Shown one piece after another: positions 28,996 through 38,070 of a stretch of 64,000 bases of DNA. Below the pieces are notes generated by a model, which was given only the letters and a program-made list of their open reading frames with translations, was not told the origin of the DNA and made no database searches. Each line of letters opens with the position of its first letter. Position 1 is the first letter of the stretch. Source of the stretch: Corynebacterium casei LMG S-19264 (GTDB lineage Bacteria; Actinomycetota; Actinomycetes; Mycobacteriales; Mycobacteriaceae); the NCBI RefSeq assembly GCF_000550785.1, contig NZ_CP004350.1, positions 600,009 to 664,008 on the forward strand, written 5' to 3'. A program made the translations under genes and the position numbers.

Positions 28996-29010
28996 GGATT
29001 AGAATTTTTC

Positions 29011-30141
29011 ATGCGTGATTACGTTGAAATCGGTATTGGCCGCGAAGCGCGCCGTACCTATGACCTCGCTGATATTTCTTTGATATCTAACCGTCGTACT
29101 CGCTCTTCTTCGGATGTGAGCACGCAGTGGAATATTGACGCCTACACTTTCGATATTCCAGTGGTCTCTCACGCAACTGATGCTTTGGCAACCCCTGACT
29201 TTGTCATTGAAATGGGCAAGCAGGGTGGCCTGGGCGTTATTAACGCGGAAGGCCTGTGGGGTCGCCATGAGGACCTAGACGGAGCTATCGCTGAGGTCTG
29301 CCAGAACCCAGGTGATTTGGCGGTGCTGCAGCGTCTGCACTCGGCGCCGTTGAACACTGAGCTGCTGTCGGAACGTATCTCGCAGGTGCGTGATTCCGGC
29401 GTGACCGTTGCCGTGCGCGTCTCTCCGCAGAACGCACGCGAGATTGCGCCAATCGTTATCGCGGCCGGCGCCGAGTTGCTGTTTATTCAGGGAACGCTGA
29501 TTTCCGCGGAGCATGTTACCACCGGTGGTGAGCCTTTGAACTTGAAGGAGTTTATTGGCACCCTGGAGGTTCCAGTTATCGCCGGTGGCGTTGTGGATTA
29601 CACCACCGCGCTGCACTTGATGCGCACTGGTGCTGCGGGCGTTATTGTCGGCGGCGGCGTGAACACCAACGCGGAAACCGTGGGCATTGATGTTCCGCTG
29701 GCAACTGCTATCGCGGATGTCTCGGCAGCGCGCCGGGATTACCTGGATGAAACCGGTGGCCGTTATGTGCACATCATGGCTGATGATGACCTGACCTCGT
29801 CCGCCGATATGGCTAAGGCGATTGCCTGTGGCGCGGACGCTGTTGTGCTTGGCCCGCTTCTGGCGCAAGCCAAGGAAGCTGGCGCGCGTGGCTTCTACTG
29901 GCCAGCTGTTGCTGGGCACCCACGTTTCCCACGTGGCGTGGTGGAATACGCCGGCACCCTGGACTTTGACCTGGATGCCATTGATGAATCCGGCGAGCCA
30001 ACCCTGGAAGTTGTGCTTTACGGACCATCGAATGAGCCTTTCGGCCAGCTCAACCTAGTCGGCGGCCTGCGTCGCGCGATGGCTAAATGCGGTTACACGG
30101 ATTTGAAGTCCTTCCAGAAGGTTGGACTGGCGGTGCGCTAA
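29011..30141 (+). CDS. GuaB3 family IMP dehydrogenase-related protein
   Basis: 376-residue IMPDH/GMP-reductase superfamily barrel without CBS domains. The loop that holds the catalytic cysteine in IMPDH reads GTLISAEH here, so the GPGSIC cysteine is missing, as is usual for GuaB3 (Rv3410c). The phosphate-binding VAGGVV and IVGGG segments are kept. Members of this subfamily from other phyla have been reported as GMP reductases; activity of the actinobacterial branch is less clear. It is in an operon with guaB and is followed by a strong terminator. Confidence 0.9.
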   Translation: MRDYVEIGIGREARRTYDLADISLISNRRTRSSSDVSTQWNIDAYTFDIPVVSHATDALATPDFVIEMGKQGGLGVINAEGLWGRHEDLDGAIAEVCQNPGDLAVLQRLHSAPLNTELLSERISQVRDSGVTVAVRVSPQNAREIAPIVIAAGAELLFIQGTLISAEHVTTGGEPLNLKEFIGTLEVPVIAGGVVDYTTALHLMRTGAAGVIVGGGVNTNAETVGIDVPLATAIADVSAARRDYLDETGGRYVHIMADDDLTSSADMAKAIACGADAVVLGPLLAQAKEAGARGFYWPAVAGHPRFPRGVVEYAGTLDFDLDAIDESGEPTLEVVLYGPSNEPFGQLNLVGGLRRAMAKCGYTDLKSFQKVGLAVR

Positions 30142-30159
30142 TTAGCTGCTCAACAAGAA

Positions 30160-30196
30160 GGGCCGTTCGGAGAAGTTCCTCCGAACGGCCCTTTTT
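30160..30196 (+). terminator. Terminator after guaB3
   Basis: GGGCCGTTCGGAG (30160-30172) pairs perfectly with CTCCGAACGGCCC (30179-30191) around a 6-base loop, followed by TTTTT. Confidence 0.95.
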
Positions 30197-30204
30197 AGAT
30201 CCCG

Positions 30205-31155
30205 CTAGCGGCTCACATTGCTCACGCGCTTTAGGCGCTGGCGCAGGGTGCGTTTGCGGGCTGGGGGATATAGCGGGCCCGCGGAGTCAGTATCGGGCTC
30301 AGGTGCGGGAAGCTTCATGCCGGGTTTGGCCACGGTTTGGATGATGGACGCTATGACCACCAGGAGGATGGCGGAGATTTTCAGCGCGCTGAGATTCTGG
30401 GACAGTAGCAGCCACCCAAAGAGCCCCGCGAAGACTGGTTCCAGCGAAATGAGGATGGAGAACACGTTCGGGCCCAGGCGGCGCAGCGCGACGAGTTCGA
30501 GGGAGTAGGGGATCAGCGATGCCAGCACCGCGGTGCCCATGGCTAGAGCGAACAGGTTCCAGTCGGTAAAGACAACCAGCGCCTTGGTACCCGACAGTGG
30601 GGAAATCAAGGTACCGCCAATGAGCAGCGCAACGGCGAGCCCGCCTTGGCCGGGCACCAAGGAGCCAACATTCTTCGAAGCCAGGATGTAGCAGGCCCAG
30701 AATGCGCCGGCGATGAGCACGAAGACCACGCCTAGTGGGCTCAGCGAGTCGCCGCTGAAAGATTCAATGCCCAGCAAGACCATGCCGAGTAGCGCAAGGC
30801 CGACGCAGGCGGCATCGCGCATGCTGCGGGATAAAAACGCAGCCAGCGCCAGGGGGCCGAGGAACTCAATGGTGACGGCAGTGCCCAGCGGGATGAGGCT
30901 CAAAGCGTTGTAGAAGAAGCCATTCATTAGCCCCAGAGATGCACCGAAGAGCGCTACACCGAACCATTGCTTGCGCGTCCAGGTGTGAAACTTCGGGCGC
31001 ACAATCACCATCAGAATCAGACCCGCCATCAGCAGGCGGATGGAGGCGGTACCCCAGGTGCCGGCGTGGGGGAAGAGCTGGATGGCTAAAGCGGCGCCGA
31101 CCTGCAGGGAGATGCAGGAGCCGATGATGCACAGAACTGCGTAGGGATTGGTCAT
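30205..31155 (-). CDS. EamA/DMT-family exporter (RhtA-like)
   Basis: 316-residue inner-membrane protein with about ten hydrophobic segments in two EamA repeats, the layout of drug/metabolite transporters such as the threonine/homoserine exporter RhtA. Conserved features include the GPLALAAFLSRS loop and GPNVFSILISLEPVFAGLFGWLLL in the second repeat. The substrate is unknown; amino acid export is plausible. It is divergently arranged with a LysR regulator across 93 bases, a classical regulator-exporter pair. Confidence 0.9.
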   Translation of the reverse strand: MTNPYAVLCIIGSCISLQVGAALAIQLFPHAGTWGTASIRLLMAGLILMVIVRPKFHTWTRKQWFGVALFGASLGLMNGFFYNALSLIPLGTAVTIEFLGPLALAAFLSRSMRDAACVGLALLGMVLLGIESFSGDSLSPLGVVFVLIAGAFWACYILASKNVGSLVPGQGGLAVALLIGGTLISPLSGTKALVVFTDWNLFALAMGTAVLASLIPYSLELVALRRLGPNVFSILISLEPVFAGLFGWLLLSQNLSALKISAILLVVIASIIQTVAKPGMKLPAPEPDTDSAGPLYPPARKRTLRQRLKRVSNVSR

Positions 31156-31248
31156 ATGGATATTCTGCGAGAAAGTCTTCTGTTAGTCTATCTACAATTA
31201 ATAGCGTTTATATGTAAGAATTGCTGACAGAAAGAATCGGTGTTCGCC

Positions 31249-32178
31249 ATGCTGGATTTGCACCGGCTGCGCATCCTGCGGGAGTTGCGCCGGCTTGGCA
31301 CGGTCACGGCCGTTGCGGAGTTGCTCAGCTACACGCATTCGGCGATTTCGCAGCAGTTGGCGCAGTGTGAAAAGGACGTTGGCGCAAAGCTCTATGAGCG
31401 CGCGGGTAGGCGCATTGTGCTCACTGAGCAGGGCGAGCTGTTGGCCGATTATGCCGATGAGCTTTTAGCGCTTGCCGATGCCGCCCAGTCCGCCGTCATC
31501 GACTCCACCTCCCAGGTGCGCGGGCGCATTAGGGTGGCTAGTTTCCAGACTGTCTTGGCCTCCATCCTGCCCGAAGCGCTGGATATTTTGAGCAAGAAAT
31601 ATCCCGACTTGAAGGTGGAAATCTCCCAGCTGGACATTGAAAACGCGCTGCCGGCAGTGGCCAATGGCAAGGTGGATTTGATTCTGGGCGAGGACTATCC
31701 CGGGGTGTTGCCGTTGACGGATAAGACGGTGCACAGAGAGCATTTGATTGATGATGAGCTGGTGCTCATTACCCCGGAAGATTCCACGTTGACCTTCGAA
31801 GAGATCAAAGAACGCGCAGAGTCCCGCCCGCCCACAGCGTTTGCTATGGACTCCGTGGACTACTCACTGGGCAAGTTCTTTCATGCCTATTGCCGCCAAC
31901 ACGGTGTGGAACCCAACGTGCTTTTTGAAACCCCAGACCCGTTCCTCCAAACCCACCTGGTGCGCGCCGGGCACGCGTGTTCGGTGACCTCAGCGCTGTT
32001 CGCGCCCCTGCAGCCTGGCGTGCGTTTTGTGCACCTGCCGGATCGGCCGCACCGCACTTTGTACACCGCCGTGCGCGCCGGCCGCGAGCAGCATCCGGCC
32101 CTCCGCGCGTTTAGGCAAGCGCTCGCGCAATCGGTATCCAGCACCGTGGAGGAAGCGGAGGAATACATTGGCCAGTAA
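31249..32178 (+). CDS. LysR-family transcriptional regulator
   Basis: 309-residue regulator with an N-terminal winged helix-turn-helix (LDLHRLRILRELRRLGTVTAVAELL, SHSAISQQ-type recognition helix) and a periplasmic-binding-like effector domain (about 90-300). ATG at 31249 is chosen to fit the family start; a GTG 9 bases earlier is possible. It is divergent from the EamA exporter, which it probably controls. The effector is unknown. The end overlaps the PAP2 gene by 11 bases. Confidence 0.92.
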   Translation: MLDLHRLRILRELRRLGTVTAVAELLSYTHSAISQQLAQCEKDVGAKLYERAGRRIVLTEQGELLADYADELLALADAAQSAVIDSTSQVRGRIRVASFQTVLASILPEALDILSKKYPDLKVEISQLDIENALPAVANGKVDLILGEDYPGVLPLTDKTVHREHLIDDELVLITPEDSTLTFEEIKERAESRPPTAFAMDSVDYSLGKFFHAYCRQHGVEPNVLFETPDPFLQTHLVRAGHACSVTSALFAPLQPGVRFVHLPDRPHRTLYTAVRAGREQHPALRAFRQALAQSVSSTVEEAEEYIGQ

Positions 32179-32692
32179 TCACAGCCCCGATATCTTCGCT
32201 GAGATTGTCGCAGGATTTAGCACCGCCATGAGCCCGCGCTACCTCGCAGTGGTGGTTCTCATCGTCGCCGGTATCGCCATGTTTAACAAGGTCTCCCCGT
32301 GGCTGGCCGCCTATGTCCCCGCCAGCTTAATCCTGGCGCAAGCCATCACCACGGTGCTCAAATACACCATCAACCGGCCCCGCCCGCCGGTGCAAGAACA
32401 GCTGGTTTATACCTATGACCCCAGCTTTCCCTCCGGGCATTCCTCAGCCGCGTTCGCCATTGCCACCGCAGTAATCGTCTTGTTAGCCACTAAAACCTGG
32501 CGCGCGAAGTACCCGTGGGCCGTCGCGATAATGGTGATCGTCGGGGCATCGGCAAGCGCTGCGTCCCGGATATACCTTGGGGTGCATTGGCTAAGCGATG
32601 TTATCGCTGGTACCGGCATCGGAATCGCCGCCGCGCTGAGCGTGTGGGCCGCGGGCAGCTATGTTTACCGCCGCAGGCCGCGGGTGCGTTAA
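32168..32692 (+). CDS. PAP2-family membrane phosphatase
   Basis: 174-residue protein with about four or five membrane segments and all three PAP2 motifs: KYTINRPRP, PSGH (in SFPSGHSSAA) and SRIYLGVHWLSDV. Such enzymes dephosphorylate lipid pyrophosphates or phosphatidic acid at the membrane. TTG at 32168 is chosen because GGAGG lies 6 bases upstream; the next option is ATG at 32228, which would remove part of the first helix. It overlaps the LysR gene and is therefore translationally linked to it. Confidence 0.87.
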   Translation: MASNHSPDIFAEIVAGFSTAMSPRYLAVVVLIVAGIAMFNKVSPWLAAYVPASLILAQAITTVLKYTINRPRPPVQEQLVYTYDPSFPSGHSSAAFAIATAVIVLLATKTWRAKYPWAVAIMVIVGASASAASRIYLGVHWLSDVIAGTGIGIAAALSVWAAGSYVYRRRPRVR

Positions 32693-32695
32693 ACT
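32690..32695 (+). promoter_or_regulatory. -10 box TAAACT of guaA
   Basis: TAAACT overlaps the end of the PAP2 gene and ends 6 bases before the GTG of guaA; no ribosome site is present, so the message is probably leaderless. Confidence 0.5.
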
Positions 32696-32701
32696 ACCTG
32701 T

Positions 32702-34276
32702 GTGACTCAACCTGCAACAACTCCGCGCCCAGTCCTCGTGGTGGACTTTGGCGCCCAGTACGCACAGCTTATTGCTCGTCGCGTACGCGAGGCGTCGATG
32801 TACTCCGAGGTAGTCCCACACTCTGCCACCGTTGAAGAAATCAAGGCCAAGAACCCTGCCGCCCTGATTCTGTCCGGCGGCCCGTCCTCCGTGTACGCCG
32901 ATGGCGCCCCGCAGCTCAAGCCTGAACTGTTGGAACTTGGCGTTCCCGTTTTCGGCATCTGCTACGGCTTCCAGGCCATGAACCACGCCCTGGGCGGCCG
33001 CGTTGCGCAGACCGGTGACCGTGAATACGGCCGTACCGAAATCACTCACACCGGTGGCGTGCTGCACGACGGCTTGGAGGCCAACCACAAGGTGTGGATG
33101 TCGCACGGTGACGCCGTCGCGGAAGCACCCGAGGGCTTTACCGTGACCGCTTCCTCGGCCGGTGCCCCGGTCGCTGCGATGGAATGCGTGTCCAAACAGA
33201 TGGCTGGCGTGCAGTACCATCCGGAGGTTATGCACTCCCCGCATGGCCAGGAAGTGCTCACCCGCTTCCTCACCGAGGTAGCAGGTTTGGAGCAGACTTG
33301 GACTTCGGCGAATATCGCACAGCAGCTTATCGATGACGTCCGGGCCCAAATCGGCCCCGAAGGCCGCGCTATTTGCGGTCTGTCCGGCGGCGTGGACTCC
33401 GCTGTTGCGGCCGCACTCGTGCAGTGCGCTATCGGCGACCGTTTGACCTGTGTGTTTGTGGACCACGGTCTGCTGCGCGCTGGTGAGCGTGAGCAGGTTG
33501 AGAAGGACTTCGTGGCCTCTACCGGCGCGAAGCTGGTCACCGCGCATGAGGCTGATGCCTTCTTGGCTAAGCTCGCCGGTGTTACCGACCCTGAGGCAAA
33601 GCGCAAGGCGATTGGCGCGGAGTTCATCCGCTCCTTTGAGCGTGCCGTTGCGCAGGTGCTGGAAGAATCCCCTGAGGGCTCCACCGTGGACTTCCTGGTC
33701 CAGGGCACCTTGTACCCGGACGTGGTTGAGTCCGGCGGCGGTGACGGAACCGCGAATATCAAGTCCCACCACAACGTCGGCGGTTTGCCTGATGATGTCG
33801 AGTTCGAACTTGTTGAGCCACTGCGCCTGCTGTTCAAGGACGAAGTCCGCGCCGTTGGCCGTGAGCTTGGCCTGCCGGAGGAAATTGTTGGCCGCCAGCC
33901 ATTCCCAGGTCCTGGTTTGGGCATCCGCATCATTGGTGAAGTCACCCAGGAACGCCTGGACACCCTGCGCGAAGCTGACCTTATTGCCCGTACTGAGCTG
34001 ACCAACGCCGGCCTGGATAACGAAATCTGGCAGTGCCCAGTCGTTCTTCTCGCCGATGTCCGCTCCGTCGGCGTCCAAGGCGACGGCCGCACCTACGGCC
34101 ACCCAATCGTGCTGCGCCCTGTTTCTTCCGAGGACGCCATGACCGCCGACTGGACACGCATCCCTTATGAGGTGCTGGAGAAAATCTCCACCCGCATCAC
34201 CAACGAGGTCAACGACGTCAACCGCGTCGTCCTCGACGTGACCTCCAAGCCACCAGGAACCATCGAGTGGGAGTAA
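32702..34276 (+). CDS. guaA: GMP synthase (glutamine-hydrolysing)
   Basis: 524-residue enzyme that aminates XMP to GMP. The class I amidotransferase domain (about 1-200) has the nucleophile in GICYGFQ and the triad histidine in QYHPEV. The ATP pyrophosphatase domain carries the PP-loop LSGGVDS, and the C-terminal dimerisation domain ends in the canonical [12 protein letters not shown] start at 32702 fits the family N-terminus. It is followed by a strong terminator. Confidence 0.98.
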   Translation: MTQPATTPRPVLVVDFGAQYAQLIARRVREASMYSEVVPHSATVEEIKAKNPAALILSGGPSSVYADGAPQLKPELLELGVPVFGICYGFQAMNHALGGRVAQTGDREYGRTEITHTGGVLHDGLEANHKVWMSHGDAVAEAPEGFTVTASSAGAPVAAMECVSKQMAGVQYHPEVMHSPHGQEVLTRFLTEVAGLEQTWTSANIAQQLIDDVRAQIGPEGRAICGLSGGVDSAVAAALVQCAIGDRLTCVFVDHGLLRAGEREQVEKDFVASTGAKLVTAHEADAFLAKLAGVTDPEAKRKAIGAEFIRSFERAVAQVLEESPEGSTVDFLVQGTLYPDVVESGGGDGTANIKSHHNVGGLPDDVEFELVEPLRLLFKDEVRAVGRELGLPEEIVGRQPFPGPGLGIRIIGEVTQERLDTLREADLIARTELTNAGLDNEIWQCPVVLLADVRSVGVQGDGRTYGHPIVLRPVSSEDAMTADWTRIPYEVLEKISTRITNEVNDVNRVVLDVTSKPPGTIEWE

Positions 34277-34311
34277 AACTTCCAAGAAATTTTACTTAGA
34301 AGAGTAGGACA

Positions 34312-34352
34312 AAGCCCCAGCCAGAGTTGATATCTGGTTGGGGCTTCGCTTT
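34312..34352 (+). terminator. Terminator after guaA
   Basis: GCCCCAGCCAGA pairs with TCTGGTTGGGGC (arms within 34312-34346), followed by GCTTTTTG. It also lies just beyond the stop of the opposing membrane-protein gene. Confidence 0.9.
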
Positions 34353-34361
34353 TTGTTATCT

Positions 34362-34985
34362 CTAAGTCAGGGAAGCGTAAATGAGCAGCGCGCCGATGAT
34401 AAACAGTGCGGCTGAAAGTAAGAGATTTACCCGCTCCATGGAAATCGTTCCCACGCTATGTGCTTGCTTCTTACTAGACAGAAGCAATAAGACGACAAAC
34501 GATGATGAAATAGCTATCAGTGAATACAGCAACATTGAAACGATGAGCATGGCGCCGTCGCCTTCAGCCAGCAAGGTGAGTACTGCACCGATAAATGGCA
34601 CCGAAGTCACTGACTGAATGACACCGAGCACAATGCCCATGAAGATAGCTGCGCCGGGGGAGCTGTAGCAACGCTTGGTTAGTTTGTTCGCAAGATCCCA
34701 CAAAGAAGTGCCCTTATTGCGCGTAAAGAATGCGAATACAGCGAGCAAGCACAACACAATTCCGAGGAACGGATTTTCTCCAAGATGCGGCGGCGTCCAA
34801 CCAGAAATTCGAACGACAAGACGCATCCCTAGCGCCGCAACGCAAATTCCTAACCAATCACCCACGACGCTAAGCGTTAACTCGCGGTTTCTCACGCCCT
34901 GAAACTTGCCGAGGAAAATGATGATCCACAGCAGGAGATTAATGGAATCAGCCAACCCCATGAGAGAAACACTGAAATCTATCAT
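34362..34985 (-). CDS. Polytopic membrane protein of unknown function
   Basis: 207-residue protein with about six hydrophobic segments, for example 13-27, 47-62, 73-87, 110-135, 140-165 and 185-205. The overall size and topology resemble the GAP/LysE-type membrane protein group, but no diagnostic motif was recognised. A short charged loop separates helices 3 and 4. It is transcribed toward guaA and shares its terminator region. Confidence 0.75.
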   Translation of the reverse strand: MIDFSVSLMGLADSINLLLWIIIFLGKFQGVRNRELTLSVVGDWLGICVAALGMRLVVRISGWTPPHLGENPFLGIVLCLLAVFAFFTRNKGTSLWDLANKLTKRCYSSPGAAIFMGIVLGVIQSVTSVPFIGAVLTLLAEGDGAMLIVSMLLYSLIAISSSFVVLLLLSSKKQAHSVGTISMERVNLLLSAALFIIGALLIYASLT

Positions 34986-35143
34986 CTAGTCCCCTCCGAA
35001 AGTAAAGCTTAATCCGCCATCACGTATGCGAAGCGCAAGCTTATCAGAGCTAACCAGCCATGAATCTGCTCAGGGCATGGGTGATCACCGATGCACCGGC
35101 TTATCCACTTGCATCGGTTATAGACCCTCTGGGTGCTGGGGGT

Positions 35144-36262
35144 TTAAATCAGATCCATCGCCCCCATCGTGCTCAGCTCATGGGTGTTGCCCACCAGTTT
35201 TCCGCCGGGAGTCTGCAGGCGGACCTTCCCGCGGTGGCGCCGCATCCGTCCTCGCTTATTTTTTCTTTTCTGTGCCCCGGGAGTGCCCGGGTCACCGTCG
35301 TCGTTGACGCCGTTGTGGTACTTGCACAGCATGGTGAGGTTTGAGGGATTAGTTTGGCCGCCGTTCTTGTGAGCGTCGATGTGGTGGACTTGGCACCTAT
35401 CCGCCGGGACTCCGCAGTCCGGCCATGGGCAGACGAGGTTCTCAGCTGTTGCCAGGATGCGTTGTTTGGGCGAGGCGAAGCGTGCTTCGTAGAGATTGAC
35501 TGGTCCGGCGGTCGGGTGGAAGAGCCCGGCGTAGAGCTTGTCGCCGAGTGCACCCGACATTGCGAGGTTTACGATTTCGGCACCGGTCATGGTGGTGCCG
35601 TCGGAAACGCCTACGTTAGTTTCGCTGCCAGCGCCGCTAAAGATTTCGGCAGATTCTTCAAGACCGATGGCGATAACCGGGCGGTACTTCGGCTCGATGA
35701 CGCCGCCGTTTCCGTTGACGTGGTTCCAGAACGCTTCCAGAAGAGCTGCGGAGCGGGGCTTGTCCTCATCGGTAATGTTGGCGGCGAGGGTTTTCTCGAA
35801 ATCGGTGATACTGCGTTGAGTATCAGTGATACTCAGGGTGCGCATGCCATTCTTGGAACGGCTTAGGCGTACGCCGGGTTCTTTGGGTTTCTCGCCGATG
35901 AGTTCTTTGATGCGTTGTTGGCCGTAGGCTTTTACTTCTTCTAAGGTGCCGTTATAAGCGATGAGTTCGGCGCGGAGTTTCCAGGCGGCGCCGCGGGCGT
36001 TTAATTGTCGGGCGAGTTTGTCAATCATCAGCAAGTGATTGACGCTGAGCTGCTTTTCTTCGGCGAGGGCTATGGAGTCTCGTTGGAGGCGTGTTGAGTT
36101 GGTGGAGCTAAAGAGGGCGTCCGCGAGTTTTGAATACTCTTTCGCCAACGACAACTCGATGCCGTAGCTGGCGATGTCGTAGGGCGAGTGTTCATCGAAA
36201 AGCCGCAAAAATTCCACCCCCTTGCTGGTGAAAAGTCTGAATGCTTGCAATATCTGGTTCAT
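35144..36262 (-). CDS. HNH endonuclease-domain protein (DUF222/13E12 type)
   Basis: 372-residue protein with a helical N-terminal region (DUF222-like) and a C-terminal HNH nuclease motif: a Cys pair in CPWPDC, then HHIDAHKNGG, N in TNPSNLTMLC and the final KYHN histidine. All metal and catalytic positions look intact. This family is multi-copy in actinobacteria and is often tied to mobile DNA; no specific target is known. ATG at 36262 is chosen; the frame extends to a TTG at 36289. The stop is 158 bases from the preceding gene. Confidence 0.85.
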   Translation of the reverse strand: MNQILQAFRLFTSKGVEFLRLFDEHSPYDIASYGIELSLAKEYSKLADALFSSTNSTRLQRDSIALAEEKQLSVNHLLMIDKLARQLNARGAAWKLRAELIAYNGTLEEVKAYGQQRIKELIGEKPKEPGVRLSRSKNGMRTLSITDTQRSITDFEKTLAANITDEDKPRSAALLEAFWNHVNGNGGVIEPKYRPVIAIGLEESAEIFSGAGSETNVGVSDGTTMTGAEIVNLAMSGALGDKLYAGLFHPTAGPVNLYEARFASPKQRILATAENLVCPWPDCGVPADRCQVHHIDAHKNGGQTNPSNLTMLCKYHNGVNDDGDPGTPGAQKRKNKRGRMRRHRGKVRLQTPGGKLVGNTHELSTMGAMDLI

Positions 36263-36371
36263 GAGATCGACATTAAAACGAGAATGCAAGCAAACGCCAT
36301 AGCAAGGTTGAAAACCTGTGGATAACTAAGTTGACATGTCACGCAACTGGCATGGTTATCCACAGGCACGC

Positions 36372-36411
36372 CATTTTCGGGCAGAAAACGGTCCGAAAGT
36401 CCCCGAAAATG
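36372..36411. repeat. 10-bp inverted repeat
   Basis: CATTTTCGGG (36372-36381) and CCCGAAAATG (36402-36411) are perfect inverse copies separated by 20 bases, in the gap between the HNH and PspC genes. Confidence 0.7.
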
Positions 36412-36414
36412 AGG

Positions 36415-36446
36415 AATCGAGTTGCGTGTTGATACGCAACTCGATT
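36415..36446 (-). terminator. 13-bp perfect hairpin downstream of the PspC gene
   Basis: AATCGAGTTGCGT (36415-36427) pairs perfectly with ACGCAACTCGATT (36434-36446) around a 6-base loop. It lies 35 bases after the stop of the minus-strand PspC gene, so a terminator is likely, although only a short T run follows. Confidence 0.6.
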
Positions 36447-36480
36447 TATGAGGGGTTAGCCAGTGACTTCCTGCGAGCCC

Positions 36481-37956
36481 TTAGCTGCCGATGCTGGCGC
36501 GAGCCTTGTCGGCTTCTTCGCTCATGTAGCCGTAATCGATGGTGGTGGAGCCGATGCCGGAGTCGATATCGATGGTCAGCTTCGCATCATCGTGCTGCAA
36601 GTCAACACAGTTGCTATGACCAATTCCGGAATCACATGTCACATTGACCGGAGTATTTTCTGGCAGGTCCAGGTTGATTGCACCGATACCGCCATCGATG
36701 GTCACGGTGCGGTCTTCGGTCATGTCATCTAGGCCTTCAGTTTGTGAGAGATCGAGGGAGAAAGCACCGATTCCAACATCGTAAACATCCGTGACGGCTG
36801 CTTCATTTGCGGGAGTATAAGAGCGTGCTCCCCAGTCTGAGGAAGTCCAGCTTGGGCTATTAGCTGCAAAGCCGAAGGCGAGGAGGATGCCGCCGATAAT
36901 CAGACTCCATACCGCGATAACAGCGGCGGTAATGCCGAGCACGCGACCCCAGCGGCGCTTCTTCTTTGGCTGTGGCTCCTGTACTGGCTCTGGGTCGGGC
37001 AGGTGCCAGGTATCAGGTGCCGCTCCGAGTGGGTCCCAGGCTGGTGGGGTCGTGCGGCCGTCGGGGAAGGGGTAGCCATCGACAGGCTCGAACATCGACA
37101 AGTCGATGTGCTCATCGCGCGGTGGCTCGGTGCGCTGCTGCGGGGTAGCAAGCAGGCCTGCTGGTGCGTCCGGGCGACGCTTGTGCAGCAAGTACCAGCC
37201 GCCGATACCAGCGATGATTGGCAGCAGCATGGTTATGGAGCTGGAAGAGAAGATGAGCGGGATGATGAAACCGATAGCAAAGATGACCGCCAGCGTCGTA
37301 CCCAAGGACTTCTCCGAGGTGGACTTGCCTTTCGAATCACGTGGCAGGTCTTTATTAGACCCGAAGGCATCTTCGATGGGCGAGGTGGCCTTGGAATATC
37401 GTGGCATAATCATCCACGCCAGCAAATACAGGGCGATGGAACCGCCCCAGCAGAATGCAGTCACAACAAATACGGTGCGGACCAGAACTGGGTCTATCTG
37501 GTAGCGAACAGCAATGCCCTCAGCAACGCCGGCAATTTTGCCGCCGCCACCTTGGTCAGCTGGCAAGCGCACTGGGCGGGATGCCCACATTTCCTTAAAT
37601 TGCTTCTTTACATCATCGAAGCTGGTCTGGGAATCGTCATCGTGCTGCTTACCTTCGTATTGCTGGTAAGCGAATTCCTGGTTGTGGGTGCTGTTGGTCT
37701 TGCCGGTGGTTTCCGAACGTATCTCATTGAACGCCGAAGTGATGCTTTCTTTAGCTTCGGTAAAGGCGTTGGACATGTCCTTTACGAAGTCAGACTGCGG
37801 CTTCTTGCCGGGGGTATCTGCATTCGCGTTATCGGAGAGACTGGATGGTTTCTTGTACGGATTTGAGTGGGAGGATGCTCCGCTGTTGGCACCATTGTCG
37901 TTCTTGCCGGATGGGCGAGAACTCGGGCCGTATGGGGAGGGTTCGTAGGAAGTCAT
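36481..37956 (-). CDS. PspC-domain membrane protein with LiaF-like C-terminus
   Basis: 491-residue protein. A disordered Ser/Pro/Asn-rich N-terminus (1-130) is followed by a PspC domain (about 150-205, GGGGKIAGVAEGIAVRYQIDPVLVRTVFV with a transmembrane helix), further hydrophobic segments (about 225-265 and 340-370) and a C-terminal domain of repeated D-x-G-I-G-x-x-x-x-D motifs resembling LiaF/DUF2154-type envelope-stress proteins. It is divergent from a sensor kinase that also starts with a PspC domain, so it probably senses membrane stress together with that kinase. Confidence 0.85.
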   Translation of the reverse strand: MTSYEPSPYGPSSRPSGKNDNGANSGASSHSNPYKKPSSLSDNANADTPGKKPQSDFVKDMSNAFTEAKESITSAFNEIRSETTGKTNSTHNQEFAYQQYEGKQHDDDSQTSFDDVKKQFKEMWASRPVRLPADQGGGGKIAGVAEGIAVRYQIDPVLVRTVFVVTAFCWGGSIALYLLAWMIMPRYSKATSPIEDAFGSNKDLPRDSKGKSTSEKSLGTTLAVIFAIGFIIPLIFSSSSITMLLPIIAGIGGWYLLHKRRPDAPAGLLATPQQRTEPPRDEHIDLSMFEPVDGYPFPDGRTTPPAWDPLGAAPDTWHLPDPEPVQEPQPKKKRRWGRVLGITAAVIAVWSLIIGGILLAFGFAANSPSWTSSDWGARSYTPANEAAVTDVYDVGIGAFSLDLSQTEGLDDMTEDRTVTIDGGIGAINLDLPENTPVNVTCDSGIGHSNCVDLQHDDAKLTIDIDSGIGSTTIDYGYMSEEADKARASIGS

Positions 37957-38070
37957 GTCTTAATTATCAAAGCTACGAGCACAAATAACTATCGGGGACT
38001 GCCCTGATATTTAAGGTTCAGGGTTCTCCCCGATACCTCAGAGGCTTATGTCCATGCCACAATTGATGCC

